Shown here piece after piece: positions 50,928-59,214 of a DNA stretch of 64,000 bases. Source of the DNA: Variovorax sp. J2L1-78 (GTDB lineage: Bacteria > Pseudomonadota > Gammaproteobacteria > Burkholderiales > Burkholderiaceae_C); contig NZ_JASZYB010000001.1 of assembly GCF_030317205.1 (NCBI RefSeq), positions 248,001 to 312,000 of the forward strand, in the 5' to 3' direction. Made by a program: the position numbers and the translations under genes. How positions within the stretch are numbered: the first letter of the stretch is position 1; each line of letters begins with the position of its first letter. The notes under the pieces were generated by a model, which had not been told where the DNA came from, did no database searches, and saw nothing but the letters and a program-made list of their open reading frames with translations.

Positions 50928-51958
50928 CCGCCCGCGTAGCCACCCACGCCCAGCAGTTGGTGCAGGCGTGTGCTGGTCGTCGTGTACTGCAGGTGGATCG
51001 CCTTGCCGGGGAACACCAGGGCGGCGGCGCCCCAGGCGGCCAGCGTGGCCTCGTGGAAGCCGCAGACGATCAGCTTCTTCTTGCCCGGGTAGGTGTTGAT
51101 GTCGCCGACCGCGAAGACACCGGGCGCGCGCGTCTCGAACTTCTCGGTGTCGACCGGCACCTGCTTGCGCTCGAGTTCGAGCCCCCAGTCGGCGATCGGG
51201 CCGAGCCGCGGCGAGATGCCGAGGCAGGCGATGAAGGCGTCGATCGAGCGCGACACGATGCGCGTGTCGGGCAGCGTGACTTCCAGCTCGCTGCCGTCGA
51301 ATCCCGACGGCTGGCCGACGACGAAGCTGAGCGTGCCGTCCCCGATGTGCGCACGCAGTGCCGCGACCTTGGCCGGATCGGCCTGGAAGCCATCGCGCCG
51401 GTGCAGCAGCGTCACATGGGCGGCCTGGCCGACCAGTGCCAGGGCGGTGTCGAGCGCCGAGTCATCCCCGCCGTTCACCACGACCGTCCGGCCCGCGAAG
51501 CGGTCGAGGGTGTCGGGGTGATAGAAAAGCGTCGAGCCCTCGAACGCCTCGACGCCCTCGATGGCCAGGCGGCGTGGCACGAAGGCGCCGACGCCGGCCG
51601 CAATGATGACGGTCTTCGCGAGGAATTCGGTGGCGTGGTCGGTCGACAGGCGCCAGCGCCCGTCGGGCTCGCGCGCCAGTGTCTCGACGCGCTGGCCCAG
51701 ATGCATCACGGGCTTGAATGGCGCGACCTGCAGCAGCAGCGAATCGACGAGGCCGCGGCCGGTCGTGGCCGGCGTGCCGGGGATGTCGTAGAGGGGTTTG
51801 TCGCCGTACAGCTCGACGCACTGGCCGCCCGCGTGGGGCAGGGCGTCGACGATGTGGCAGGAGATCTCGAGCAGGCCGAGCTGGAAGGCCTGGAACAGCC
51901 CGACCGGCCCGGCGCCGATGATCAGCGCGTCGGTCTCGATCGGTGGGCGCGCCGACAT
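50924..51958 (-). CDS. Ferredoxin-NADP reductase, YumC/thioredoxin-reductase-like
   Basis: 344 aa. FAD motif LIIGAGPVGLFQAFQLGLLE, then HAGGQCVELYGDKPLYDIPG, NADP region VVNGGDDSALDTALALVG, and the C-terminal FAD loop GVFAVGDINTYPGKKKLI. It lacks the CxxC of thioredoxin reductase, as in the YumC group. It lies 8 bases after the fdxA gene, its likely partner, and both probably serve basic redox needs such as the neighbouring sulfite reduction (inference). Confidence 0.9.
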   Translation of the reverse strand: MSARPPIETDALIIGAGPVGLFQAFQLGLLEISCHIVDALPHAGGQCVELYGDKPLYDIPGTPATTGRGLVDSLLLQVAPFKPVMHLGQRVETLAREPDGRWRLSTDHATEFLAKTVIIAAGVGAFVPRRLAIEGVEAFEGSTLFYHPDTLDRFAGRTVVVNGGDDSALDTALALVGQAAHVTLLHRRDGFQADPAKVAALRAHIGDGTLSFVVGQPSGFDGSELEVTLPDTRIVSRSIDAFIACLGISPRLGPIADWGLELERKQVPVDTEKFETRAPGVFAVGDINTYPGKKKLIVCGFHEATLAAWGAAALVFPGKAIHLQYTTTSTRLHQLLGVGGYAGG

Positions 51959-51966
51959 CGGAGGGC

Positions 51967-52296
51967 TTACTTCACCAGTTCCGAGATCTTGTTGGGCTTG
52001 TCTTTCCAGTCGTCGGCGTCCGGCAGCGGCGGCTTGCGCTTGGTGATGCTCTTCCAGCCGTCGGCCAGGGCCAGTTCTGCATTCAGCTTGATGAAGGCGA
52101 GCTGGTCGGCCGGCAGGTCTTCTTCGGCAAAGATGGCGTTGGCCGGGCATTCGGGGATGCAGACGGCGCAGTCGATGCATTCGTCCGGATCGATCACCAG
52201 CATGTTGGGACCTTCGCGGAAGCAGTCCACGGGACACACGTCGACGCAATCGGTGTATTTGCAGCGGATGCAGTTTTCGGAAACGACGTGGGTCAT
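51967..52296 (-). CDS. fdxA: Ferredoxin FdxA
   Basis: 109 aa, 7Fe type: [18 protein letters not shown] with the irregular spacing of a [3Fe-4S] site, then [12 protein letters not shown] for [4Fe-4S]. The C-terminal extension ([20 protein letters not shown]) is the usual proteobacterial FdxA tail. It precedes the reductase gene in one operon. Confidence 0.94.
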   Translation of the reverse strand: MTHVVSENCIRCKYTDCVDVCPVDCFREGPNMLVIDPDECIDCAVCIPECPANAIFAEEDLPADQLAFIKLNAELALADGWKSITKRKPPLPDADDWKDKPNKISELVK

Positions 52297-52380
52297 GAGA
52301 GTCTGTGCCGGCCTGTGCCGCCGGGTGTCGGCGTAGTGAAATCGGGGGAAACCCCGCATTTTAAAGGTTCGCGGGAGGCG

Positions 52381-53703
52381 TCAGGCGGCGGCCGGTCGAA
52401 CCAGCACCGCGGCCGCGGTCTTGTGGGTGGCCGTGTCGACCAGCACCAGCGATCCCAGCGTGCGCGAGCGCGTGAAGGGCAGCACCGCCAGCGGCTGCTG
52501 CAGCGCCAGCACTACGTCGCCGATCGCGTTGGCTTCCAGCTGGTCGGCCGGCCGGGCTTCGAGCGTGGCGATGTCGACCCGGTCGACGATGCGCGCCACC
52601 TTGGCCTTGACCCAGCGGTGGCCCTGCAGCGCCCAGTAGACGCGGCCGGGCACCAGCGGCTCGTCGTCGAGCCAGGCGACCGTGGCGGTGATCTCGCGCA
52701 CCGGCGTGAAGGCGCCTGGCGCCAGCAGCCAGTCGCCGCGGGATACGTCGAGTTCGCGATCGAGCACGATGCCGGCGCTGTGGCCGGCATGCACCGTCTT
52801 CGACTGGCGCGTGTGGCCCAGCACCTGCGCCACCGTCGCGCTCTGGCCGCTCGGCATGACGGTGACCTGCTGGCCGGGCTCGACATGGCCGCTGGCGACG
52901 CGACCCCAGAACACGCGTCGGCCCTGCGAGGTGTCCGACGACGACGAGAACTTCTCCACCCACTGCACCGGGAAGGCGAAGGGCACAGCCTCGTCCTGCG
53001 CGGTCACCGGCAGGCCTTCGAGCAGGTCGAGCAGGGCGGGGCCCTGGTAGCCGCACCAACCTTCGTGGGCCGACACGACGTTCCAGCCCTTGAGGGCAGA
53101 GATCGGCACGATGGCGGCGACCTGCACGCCCGCGCTCGCAGCGAAGGCGTTCAGCGCGTTCGAGATGCGTTCGAAGGCCAGCTCGGCATCCGTGATGGCG
53201 TCGAGCTTGTTGACCGCGAACACGATCGACTGCACGCGCAGCAGATGGCACAGCAGCGTGTGGCGGCGCGTCTGGGCGAGCAGCTCACCCTTCACGACTT
53301 CGCCGTCGGTCACCTCGGCCGCCCAGCCCAGCTTGGTCGCGTCGACCAGCACGACGGCCGCGTCGGCGCTCGATGCCGCCGTGACCATGTTGCGCGTGTA
53401 TTGCTCGTGGCCCGGCGCGTCGCCGATGATGAACTTGCGCTTGGCGGTCGCGAAATAGCGGTAGGCCACGTCGATGGTGATGCCCTGCTCGCGCTCGGCC
53501 GAGAGACCGTCGGTCAGCAGCGCCAGGTCGGTTTCGCCGCCGCGCTGTACGCCGGCCAGCTGGTCCTGCAGCACGGTCTTGCTGTCGACCAGCAGACGAC
53601 CGATCAGCGTGCTCTTGCCGTCGTCGACCGAGCCGCAGGTGATGAAGCGCAGGGCTGCGCCGGTGTCGGCGGCGATGGTGGATTCAAGGGTGGTGGCGGT
53701 CAT
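52381..53703 (-). CDS. cysN: Sulfate adenylyltransferase subunit 1 CysN
   Basis: 440-aa GTPase that drives APS formation by CysD. GTP motifs: GSVDDGKSTLIGRLLVDSK, DAPGHEQYTRNM and NKLD. No APS-kinase (CysC) domain is fused, in contrast to many relatives of over 600 aa. Start and the cysD stop overlap (TGATG). Third gene of cysH-cysD-cysN. Confidence 0.94.
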   Translation of the reverse strand: MTATTLESTIAADTGAALRFITCGSVDDGKSTLIGRLLVDSKTVLQDQLAGVQRGGETDLALLTDGLSAEREQGITIDVAYRYFATAKRKFIIGDAPGHEQYTRNMVTAASSADAAVVLVDATKLGWAAEVTDGEVVKGELLAQTRRHTLLCHLLRVQSIVFAVNKLDAITDAELAFERISNALNAFAASAGVQVAAIVPISALKGWNVVSAHEGWCGYQGPALLDLLEGLPVTAQDEAVPFAFPVQWVEKFSSSSDTSQGRRVFWGRVASGHVEPGQQVTVMPSGQSATVAQVLGHTRQSKTVHAGHSAGIVLDRELDVSRGDWLLAPGAFTPVREITATVAWLDDEPLVPGRVYWALQGHRWVKAKVARIVDRVDIATLEARPADQLEANAIGDVVLALQQPLAVLPFTRSRTLGSLVLVDTATHKTAAAVLVRPAAA

Positions 53704-54653
53704 CAGAAGTACCCGTCTTTCTTGCGCTTCTCCATCGAAGCTTCCGAAGTCATGTCGTCCATGCGCGTCGCGCCGCGCTCGCTCACGTCGACGCTCAGCG
53801 TCTCCAGCACCACGTCGCCGGCATCGGCCGCGAGGCTGGCGACCGGGCAGGTCGTGGTGATGTCGCCCACGGTGCGGAAGCGCACGTCACGCGTCTGCAC
53901 CGTCTCGCCGTCGCGCGCCGGGGTCAGCGGCGTTACCGGCACCAGCAGGCCGCGGCGCTCGACCACTTCCCGCTTGTGCGTGTAGTAGATCGAAGGCAGC
54001 GCGACGTTCTCGCGTTCGATGTATTGCCACACGTCGAGCTCGGTCCAGTTCGAGATGGGAAACACACGGAAATGCTCGCCCGGTGCCAGACGCGTGTTGA
54101 ACAGCGTCCAGAGTTCGGGGCGCTGGTCTTTCGGTTGCCATTGGCCGAAGGCGTCGCGGTGCGAAAAGATGCGTTCCTTGGCGCGCGCCTTTTCCTCGTC
54201 GCGGCGGGCACCGCCGATGAGCGCGTCGAAGCGGAATTCCTCGATGGCTTCGAGCAGCGTGACCGACTGGTGCGCATTGCGCGACTCGCCCGGGTGCGCC
54301 AGCCGCACCGTGCCGCGCGCCATCGAATCCTCGACGCTGCGCACGACCAACTCGGCGCCCAGCTCCTTGGCGCGGAAGTCGCGGAAGTCGGTCACTTCGG
54401 GGAAGTTGTGGCCGGTGTCGATCATCAGCAGCGGGTACGGGATACGCCCCGCGCCGAAGGCCTTCTCGGCGCACTTGAGCAGCACCAGCGAATCCTTGCC
54501 GCCCGAGAACAGCAGCGTCGGGCGCTCGAAGGCGGCGGCGACTTCGCGCAGGATGAAGATCGCTTCTTCCTCGAGTGCGTCGAGGTGCGTGTTGGACAGT
54601 TGCGCGGGAGAGTGCATCGGTTGCAGCAGTTCGGAGTCGGTGCGGGCGTTCAT
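53703..54653 (-). CDS. cysD: Sulfate adenylyltransferase subunit 2 CysD
   Basis: 316-aa ATP-sulfurylase catalytic subunit. PP-loop LLFSGGKDSLVLLKCAEKAF, LMIDTGHNFPEVTDFRD, RRDEEKARAKERIFSHRDAF and a C-terminus ending MEKRKKDGYF as in E. coli. It starts 10 bases after cysH. Confidence 0.95.
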   Translation of the reverse strand: MNARTDSELLQPMHSPAQLSNTHLDALEEEAIFILREVAAAFERPTLLFSGGKDSLVLLKCAEKAFGAGRIPYPLLMIDTGHNFPEVTDFRDFRAKELGAELVVRSVEDSMARGTVRLAHPGESRNAHQSVTLLEAIEEFRFDALIGGARRDEEKARAKERIFSHRDAFGQWQPKDQRPELWTLFNTRLAPGEHFRVFPISNWTELDVWQYIERENVALPSIYYTHKREVVERRGLLVPVTPLTPARDGETVQTRDVRFRTVGDITTTCPVASLAADAGDVVLETLSVDVSERGATRMDDMTSEASMEKRKKDGYF

Positions 54654-54663
54654 CGGAGGGTCC

Positions 54664-55284
54664 TCAGTGCGACAGGTGCAAGCCGCATTCGCGGTTGTCT
54701 TCGCCCTTGGTCGGGTCCACGTAATCGAAGTTGTTGGGCAGGCCGTGCGCCTCGCAGTAGTCGTAGAGGTCTTTCGACGACCAGTGCAGCAGCGGCGCGA
54801 CCTTGATCAGGCCGTCGGGGTTGAGGCTGACCGGGTCCATCTGCGCGCGCACGGCCGTGTCGGTGGCGCGCAGCGCGGTGAACCACACCTTCGGCGCCGT
54901 CTCGCGCAAGGCGCGGGCGAAGGGCTCCAGCTTCACCTCTTCCGTGAAGGCCGCATGGCGCGGGTCGTCGAGCGCCGGCGTGGGGCCGTCGACCGCTTCG
55001 CGGTGCGCCCGCGAGCGGCGCGGCAGGTAGATGTGCAGGTCCAGCCCGAGCTGCTTCGTCACTTCGTCGGCGAAGCGGTAGGTGGCCTCGGTGTTGTAGC
55101 CGTTGTCCATCCACACGACCGGCACGTCCGGCTTGGCGCGCGTGACCATGTGCAGGATCACGGCCTCGAAGGGGCGGAAGTTGGTGGTGATGATCGCGGG
55201 CTGGCCGAGGCCGATGGCCCAGTCGACCAAGCCGCTGGCATTGCGGCCCAGTTCGGTGTTGACGTGTGCGAGATCGATGCGCAT
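54664..55284 (-). CDS. cysH: Phosphoadenylyl/adenylyl-sulfate reductase CysH
   Basis: 206 aa. Reduces activated sulfate to sulfite. PAPS-reductase fold with FRPFEAVILHMVTRAKPDVP, WMDNGYNTEATYRFADEV and the catalytic ECGLH at the C-terminus. The paired cysteines of [4Fe-4S] APS reductases are absent (AFTEEVKLEPFARAL at that place), so by motif it is of the PAPS type, although no cysC lies in the window. The ATG at 55284 (MRIDLAHVN) is chosen; the frame is open further up, over the promoter. First gene of cysH-cysD-cysN. Confidence 0.9.
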   Translation of the reverse strand: MRIDLAHVNTELGRNASGLVDWAIGLGQPAIITTNFRPFEAVILHMVTRAKPDVPVVWMDNGYNTEATYRFADEVTKQLGLDLHIYLPRRSRAHREAVDGPTPALDDPRHAAFTEEVKLEPFARALRETAPKVWFTALRATDTAVRAQMDPVSLNPDGLIKVAPLLHWSSKDLYDYCEAHGLPNNFDYVDPTKGEDNRECGLHLSH

Positions 55285-55312
55285 GGGGCGAAGTTTTCCG
55301 TGGGGAGCCCGA

Positions 55313-55400
55313 ACTGTAGGGAGCCGGCTTATGGAAGCCAACGATCTTTTAGTTCGCGCTTTATGCGGATAAGCAAATGCACCCCTGTTCATGCGGGTTG
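55313..55400 (-). promoter_or_regulatory. cysH promoter and candidate CysB site
   Basis: On the minus strand: TTGGCT, 17 bases, TACAGT (-35 and -10), with an upstream box whose plus strand reads TTATGCGGATAAGCA (55361-55375) and ATGCGGGTTG (55391-55400). All four elements recur with identical spacing before cysI (57754-57841). The half-palindrome TTAT-N4-ATAA suggests a LysR-type regulator such as CysB. Confidence 0.7.
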
Positions 55401-55461
55401 CGGGGCGATTCGGGCGTCCCCCTGGATATGGGCTGTCACCGGGTCACGCATCGAACGCACG

Positions 55462-55487
55462 AAAAAAAGCCGCGCACGAGGCGCGGC
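55462..55487 (-). terminator. Terminator of cysI-DUF934
   Basis: On the minus strand the stem GCCGCGC / GCGCGGC with a 5-base loop is followed by seven T residues, 25 bases after the DUF934 stop. It separates this unit from cysH-D-N. Confidence 0.9.
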
Positions 55488-55511
55488 CTGGGTGTGCTCA
55501 CCGAGGGGCCG

Positions 55512-55910
55512 TCAGGCGTGCTCGCGCTTGAAGATCGGGTCGGCCGTCACCGCATCGCCCTGGTAGAAGGCCGCGAAACGGTCGAACTGGCGTTGCGCTG
55601 CCGATGCGTCGACACCTTCGCGCAGCACGGCGCTGGAAAAGCCCATGCGCTGCATCTGCACCAACTGGTCGATCAGCACGTCGCCGGTGGCGCGGATCTC
55701 GCCCTGGAAGCCCATGCGACGGCGCAGCAGGAAGGCCTGGCTGTAGGCCCGGCCATCCGTGAACTTCGGGAAGTGCAGGTCGATGCGGTCGATGTCCTGC
55801 AGGCACACGGCGATGGCGAGCGGGTCGGCGTCGTTCGCCAGCTGCAGCACTTTCGGGTCGCCGTCGTCGACGTGGTCTTCGGCGGCCACGAGCTTCAGCG
55901 TCTTGTTCAT
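55512..55910 (-). CDS. DUF934 protein of sulfite reduction
   Basis: 132 aa. The typical core is IDLHFPKFTDGRAYSQAFLL RRRMGFQGEIRATGDVLIDQ. This family is found next to ferredoxin-dependent or siroheme sulfite reductases in beta- and alphaproteobacteria and is thought to assist them; the activity is not established. The start overlaps the cysI stop (ATGA). Confidence 0.9.
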   Translation of the reverse strand: MNKTLKLVAAEDHVDDGDPKVLQLANDADPLAIAVCLQDIDRIDLHFPKFTDGRAYSQAFLLRRRMGFQGEIRATGDVLIDQLVQMQRMGFSSAVLREGVDASAAQRQFDRFAAFYQGDAVTADPIFKREHA

Positions 55911-57700
55911 GCGGCCACCTCTTCGGCCTTGAAGCGCGCGCCGTTGGCGGCCGCCTTGAACGGATCGGGTCCGACGCGGCGCAGCGTGTCGATGAAGGTC
56001 TCGCGCTTCCCGTCGATGACCTGGCGGGTGTCGCGGTAGGTCGAGAGCACGGCCTCGATCACCTCCGGCACCTCGGCCGCGGTGAAGGACGGGCCGACCA
56101 CCTTGCCGGCCTGGGGCGTGCCGCTCAGGTCGGAGCCGTCGGAGCCGGCCAGCGTGACCTGGTACCACTCCTTGCCGTCCTTGTCGACGCCGAGGATGCC
56201 GATGTGGCCGCTGTGGTGGTGACCGCAGCTGTTGATGCAGCCGCTGATGTGCAGGTCGATCTCGCCCAGGTCATCGAGTTCGTCCAGGTCCTGGTAGCGC
56301 TCGGTGATGGCTTCGGCGATGGGGATCGAGCGGGCGTTGGCCAAGTCGCAGAAGTCGCCGCCGGGGCAGGCGATCATGTCGGTCAGCAGGCGCACGTTGG
56401 CGCTCGCGAAGCCCGCCTCGCGGGCCGCCAGCCACAGCGCGTGCAGGTCTTCGGCGTGCACCCAGGGCAGCAGCAGGTTCTGGTCGTGCGTCACGCGGGC
56501 CTCGCCGGCGCTGAAGCGGTCGGCCAGGCGTGCGGCGGTGTCGAGCTGGTCGGCCGACGCGTCGCCGGGCGCCTGCTTCAGGCGCTTGAACGACAGCGTG
56601 ACGGCGCGCAGCGCGGGGTTCTGGTGCGGCGCCACGTTGCGGGCCAGCCAGCGCGCGAACATCACGTCGTCGGCGGCGTGCTGGCGCAGTTCGGCCTCGG
56701 TCTTCTCGGCGCTCTGCAGCACGCGGGTGGCGAGCGCGGGCGGCACGAAGGACGCGGCCACGCGGTCGAACTCGGCCTGCGTGATGGTGTGCGGCGCGCC
56801 GTCGTGCTCGATGATCTGCTTGTACTCGGCCTCGACGTCGTCGATATAGCGCTGGCCCTCGGCCTTCACCAGGATCTTGATGCGCGCCTTGTAGATGTTG
56901 TCGCGGCGGCCGTAGCGGTTGTAGACCCGCACCACGGCTTCCAGGTAATTCATGATCTGGTTCCACGGCAGGAACTCGCGCAGCACCGTGCCGATGATCG
57001 GCGTGCGGCCCATGCCGCCGCCCACCTGCACGCGGAAGCCCAGCTCGCCGGCCTCGTTCTTGACCAGGTGCAGCCCCACGTCGTGCCAGCCGGTGGCGGC
57101 GCGGTCTTCCGCGGCGCCGGTGATCGCGATCTTGAACTTGCGCGGCAGGAAGGCGAATTCAGGGTGCAGCGTGCTCCACTGCCGCATGATCTCGGCGAAG
57201 GGGCGCGGGTCGGCGATCTCGTCATGCGCGACGCCGGCGCGCTCGTCGCTCGTGATGTTGCGGATGCAGTTGCCGCTGGTCTGGATGCCGTGCATGTCGA
57301 CCGTGGCCAGCAGGTCCATCACGTCGGCGCTCTTGGCCAGGGGAATCCAGTTGAACTGGACGTTCTGGCGGGTGGTGAAGTGGCCGTAATGGGTCGGCAT
57401 GTGCTTCGTGCCCAGCAGGCCCTGCTTCTCGGTGGCGCGCCGGTAGACCTCGGCTTCGGGTTCGTCGTACTCGCGGGCGATGCGGGCGAGCACGCGCAAC
57501 TGCTTGCTCGACAGTTCGCCGTAGGGCACCGCCACGCGCAGCATCGGGGCGTAGCGCTGCACGTACCAGCCGTTCTGCAGGCGCAGCGGCTTGAATTCGT
57601 CTTCGGCGAGCTTGCCGGCTTGCCAGCGTTCGAGCTGGTCACGGAACTGCGCCGCGCGCTGGCGCACGAACTGGCGATCGAAATCTGTGTATTGATACAT
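55907..57700 (-). CDS. cysI: Nitrite/sulfite reductase, siroheme hemoprotein (CysI type)
   Basis: 597 aa. Reduces sulfite to sulfide with siroheme and [4Fe-4S]. Cluster-ligand motifs ACPGGDFC and ISGCINSCGHHHSG are intact, plus repeated ferredoxin-like half domains (HYGHFTTRQNVQFNWIPLAK, GGGMGRTPIIGTVLREFLPW). The ATG at 57700 (MYQYTDFDRQF) fits relatives better than the GTG/ATG further up, which would cover the -10 region. With DUF934 it forms one unit. No cysJ is present, so ferredoxin or another flavoprotein donates electrons. Confidence 0.92.
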   Translation of the reverse strand: MYQYTDFDRQFVRQRAAQFRDQLERWQAGKLAEDEFKPLRLQNGWYVQRYAPMLRVAVPYGELSSKQLRVLARIAREYDEPEAEVYRRATEKQGLLGTKHMPTHYGHFTTRQNVQFNWIPLAKSADVMDLLATVDMHGIQTSGNCIRNITSDERAGVAHDEIADPRPFAEIMRQWSTLHPEFAFLPRKFKIAITGAAEDRAATGWHDVGLHLVKNEAGELGFRVQVGGGMGRTPIIGTVLREFLPWNQIMNYLEAVVRVYNRYGRRDNIYKARIKILVKAEGQRYIDDVEAEYKQIIEHDGAPHTITQAEFDRVAASFVPPALATRVLQSAEKTEAELRQHAADDVMFARWLARNVAPHQNPALRAVTLSFKRLKQAPGDASADQLDTAARLADRFSAGEARVTHDQNLLLPWVHAEDLHALWLAAREAGFASANVRLLTDMIACPGGDFCDLANARSIPIAEAITERYQDLDELDDLGEIDLHISGCINSCGHHHSGHIGILGVDKDGKEWYQVTLAGSDGSDLSGTPQAGKVVGPSFTAAEVPEVIEAVLSTYRDTRQVIDGKRETFIDTLRRVGPDPFKAAANGARFKAEEVAA

Positions 57701-57753
57701 CGTGTAGGGGGCTTGAGCGCGGCCTGCGGTCGGTACCGCCAAGAAGGGCGTCG

Positions 57754-57841
57754 ACTGTAGGGTCGCCGCTTGTCAAAACCAACTATTTTTTGGTTCACGC
57801 ATTATGCGGATAAGCATATTCACCAGTGGCCATGCGGGTTG
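57754..57841 (-). promoter_or_regulatory. cysI promoter and candidate CysB site
   Basis: On the minus strand TTGGTT, 17 bases, TACAGT, with the upstream box TTATGCGGATAAGCA (plus strand, 57802-57816) and ATGCGGGTTG (57832-57841). Elements and spacing are the same as before cysH, 2441 bases away. Confidence 0.7.
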
Positions 57842-57964
57842 GCGGGCGATCGGAGGCCTTGTCCGGATAAGGGCGCGCCACGCTGGCCGGCACGACCGAG
57901 CGGTGCCTACGCCGACGGGGTCGTCCTGCGGCAACAGGCGCGCTCCCGTCGAGACCCCGGGGCG

Positions 57965-58864
57965 TCAGCCGGCGCGGCGCTTGACCTGGACGGTGGCTTC
58001 CAGGCTCTCGTAGGCATCGCGCTCTCCGAACCAGCTGCCGGACACCGGCGCCGCGAAGGCCGGGTCGCGCGCCACCGCGACGCGGATCAGCTGGCTGCCG
58101 CCCAGCAGGTTGTTGGTCGGGTCGTAGGCCACCCAGCCGGCGCCCGGCAGGTAGGCCTGCAGCCAGGCGTGCGTCGCGCCTGCGCCGGTGATCGCGTCGC
58201 CGGAGCCGACGACGGTGTTGTCGTCGAGCGCCGCGTCGTACAGGTAGCCCGAGACGAAGCGTGTCGCCACGCCCAGGCGCCGCGCCGCTTCCATCATCAG
58301 CAGCGCATAGTCGCGACAGCTGCCGCTGGACAACGCAAGCGTCTGCAATGGCGTCTGCGTGCCTTCCTCGTCGCGTGTCTCGTAGCGGAAGTTCTGGTTG
58401 ATGTGCTGGTTCATGCGCTCCAGCAGGTCGCGCGTGCCAGTGGGCCCGTCGTGCCGGAAGAACTGGTGGGCCCAGGCGATGAGCTTGCCCTCCGGGTCGT
58501 CGTGGTGGGGACGCAGGTAGTGCTCCAGGTCGAACCGGTCCTGCACGGAGTAGGCGAAGGGCAGGTGTTCGGCCGAAGGCGAGAGCAGCGACAGGTCCTG
58601 CGTCACGTCGGCCCGCTCGATGGTGAACGAACACACCAGACGCAGTTCGGTAGCCGGCCGGATCGGTTGCACCAGCGCCACCGAATTGGAGTGCGGATCC
58701 TGGATCATCCGCACGATCGCCTCCGGGCTCACCTGCAGGTCGGTCGCCAGCACCCGCAGGTCATGGCTGTCGCGCGGGCGGAACATCACGCGGTGCTCGC
58801 CGAAGGTCACGGGCGTGCGGTAGCGGTAGACCGTGGTGTGGACGATGTCGTAGCGGATGGGCAT
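57965..58864 (-). CDS. Transglutaminase-like cysteine protease-fold protein
   Basis: 299 aa. N-terminal bacterial transglutaminase domain (IRYDIVHTTVYRYRTPVTFG EHRVMFRPRDSHD) and a core with the catalytic Cys-His-Asp: LSSGSCRDYALLMMEAARRL G, THAWLQAYLPGAGWVAYDPT N. No signal peptide, so cytosolic. Related proteins are often encoded near circularly permuted ATP-grasp and alpha-E proteins, which are not in this window. The substrate is unknown. Confidence 0.9.
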   Translation of the reverse strand: MPIRYDIVHTTVYRYRTPVTFGEHRVMFRPRDSHDLRVLATDLQVSPEAIVRMIQDPHSNSVALVQPIRPATELRLVCSFTIERADVTQDLSLLSPSAEHLPFAYSVQDRFDLEHYLRPHHDDPEGKLIAWAHQFFRHDGPTGTRDLLERMNQHINQNFRYETRDEEGTQTPLQTLALSSGSCRDYALLMMEAARRLGVATRFVSGYLYDAALDDNTVVGSGDAITGAGATHAWLQAYLPGAGWVAYDPTNNLLGGSQLIRVAVARDPAFAAPVSGSWFGERDAYESLEATVQVKRRAG

Positions 58865-58916
58865 GGCGCCATTCTGCGCGCGCGAGGTGTCTGCGGCGAA
58901 GCGGAGGCGGGCGGAT

Positions 58917-59000
58917 TCAGAAGATCAGCTTGCCGAGCCCCAGCACGACGGCCAGGCCGATGAGGAAGATGATGAAGATGATCCACAGGACGATTTTCAT
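58917..59000 (-). CDS. 27-aa hydrophobic membrane peptide
   Basis: The protein is MKIVLWIIFIIFLIGLAVVL GLGKLIF, a single transmembrane helix with one Lys at each side. The ORF continues upstream, but the ATG precedes the entire hydrophobic block and sits after GGAACCCC, a weak binding site. Very small membrane proteins of this sort occur near stress genes; the function is unknown. Confidence 0.5.
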   Translation of the reverse strand: MKIVLWIIFIIFLIGLAVVLGLGKLIF

Positions 59001-59139
59001 GAAAGGGGTTCCAGTCGGGGAGGTGAGTTCGAACAGCGCACAGCGTGCCGCGAACCGGGCTTCCGGGCGCTCGGTGGGCGCGCAGTCGTGATGTAGGAGC
59101 GAACCACGGCATGGCAAGGCGACAAGAGGCGACAGCGGC

Positions 59140-59169
59140 TGATCCACGGCGTCGCTCGCTGCGTAAGGC
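59140..59169 (+). promoter_or_regulatory. ECF (RpoE/ChrR-type) promoter before the methyltransferase
   Basis: TGATCC, 18 bases, TAAGGC, about 46 bases before the start codon. The same pattern with the same spacing occurs at three more places in this cluster. TGATC with TAAG matches the known singlet-oxygen RpoE consensus of alpha- and gammaproteobacteria. Confidence 0.75.
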
Positions 59170-59214
59170 TGGCAGGCCTTTCCGCATCTGGGGGCCGTGC
59201 CCGAGGAAACGCCC

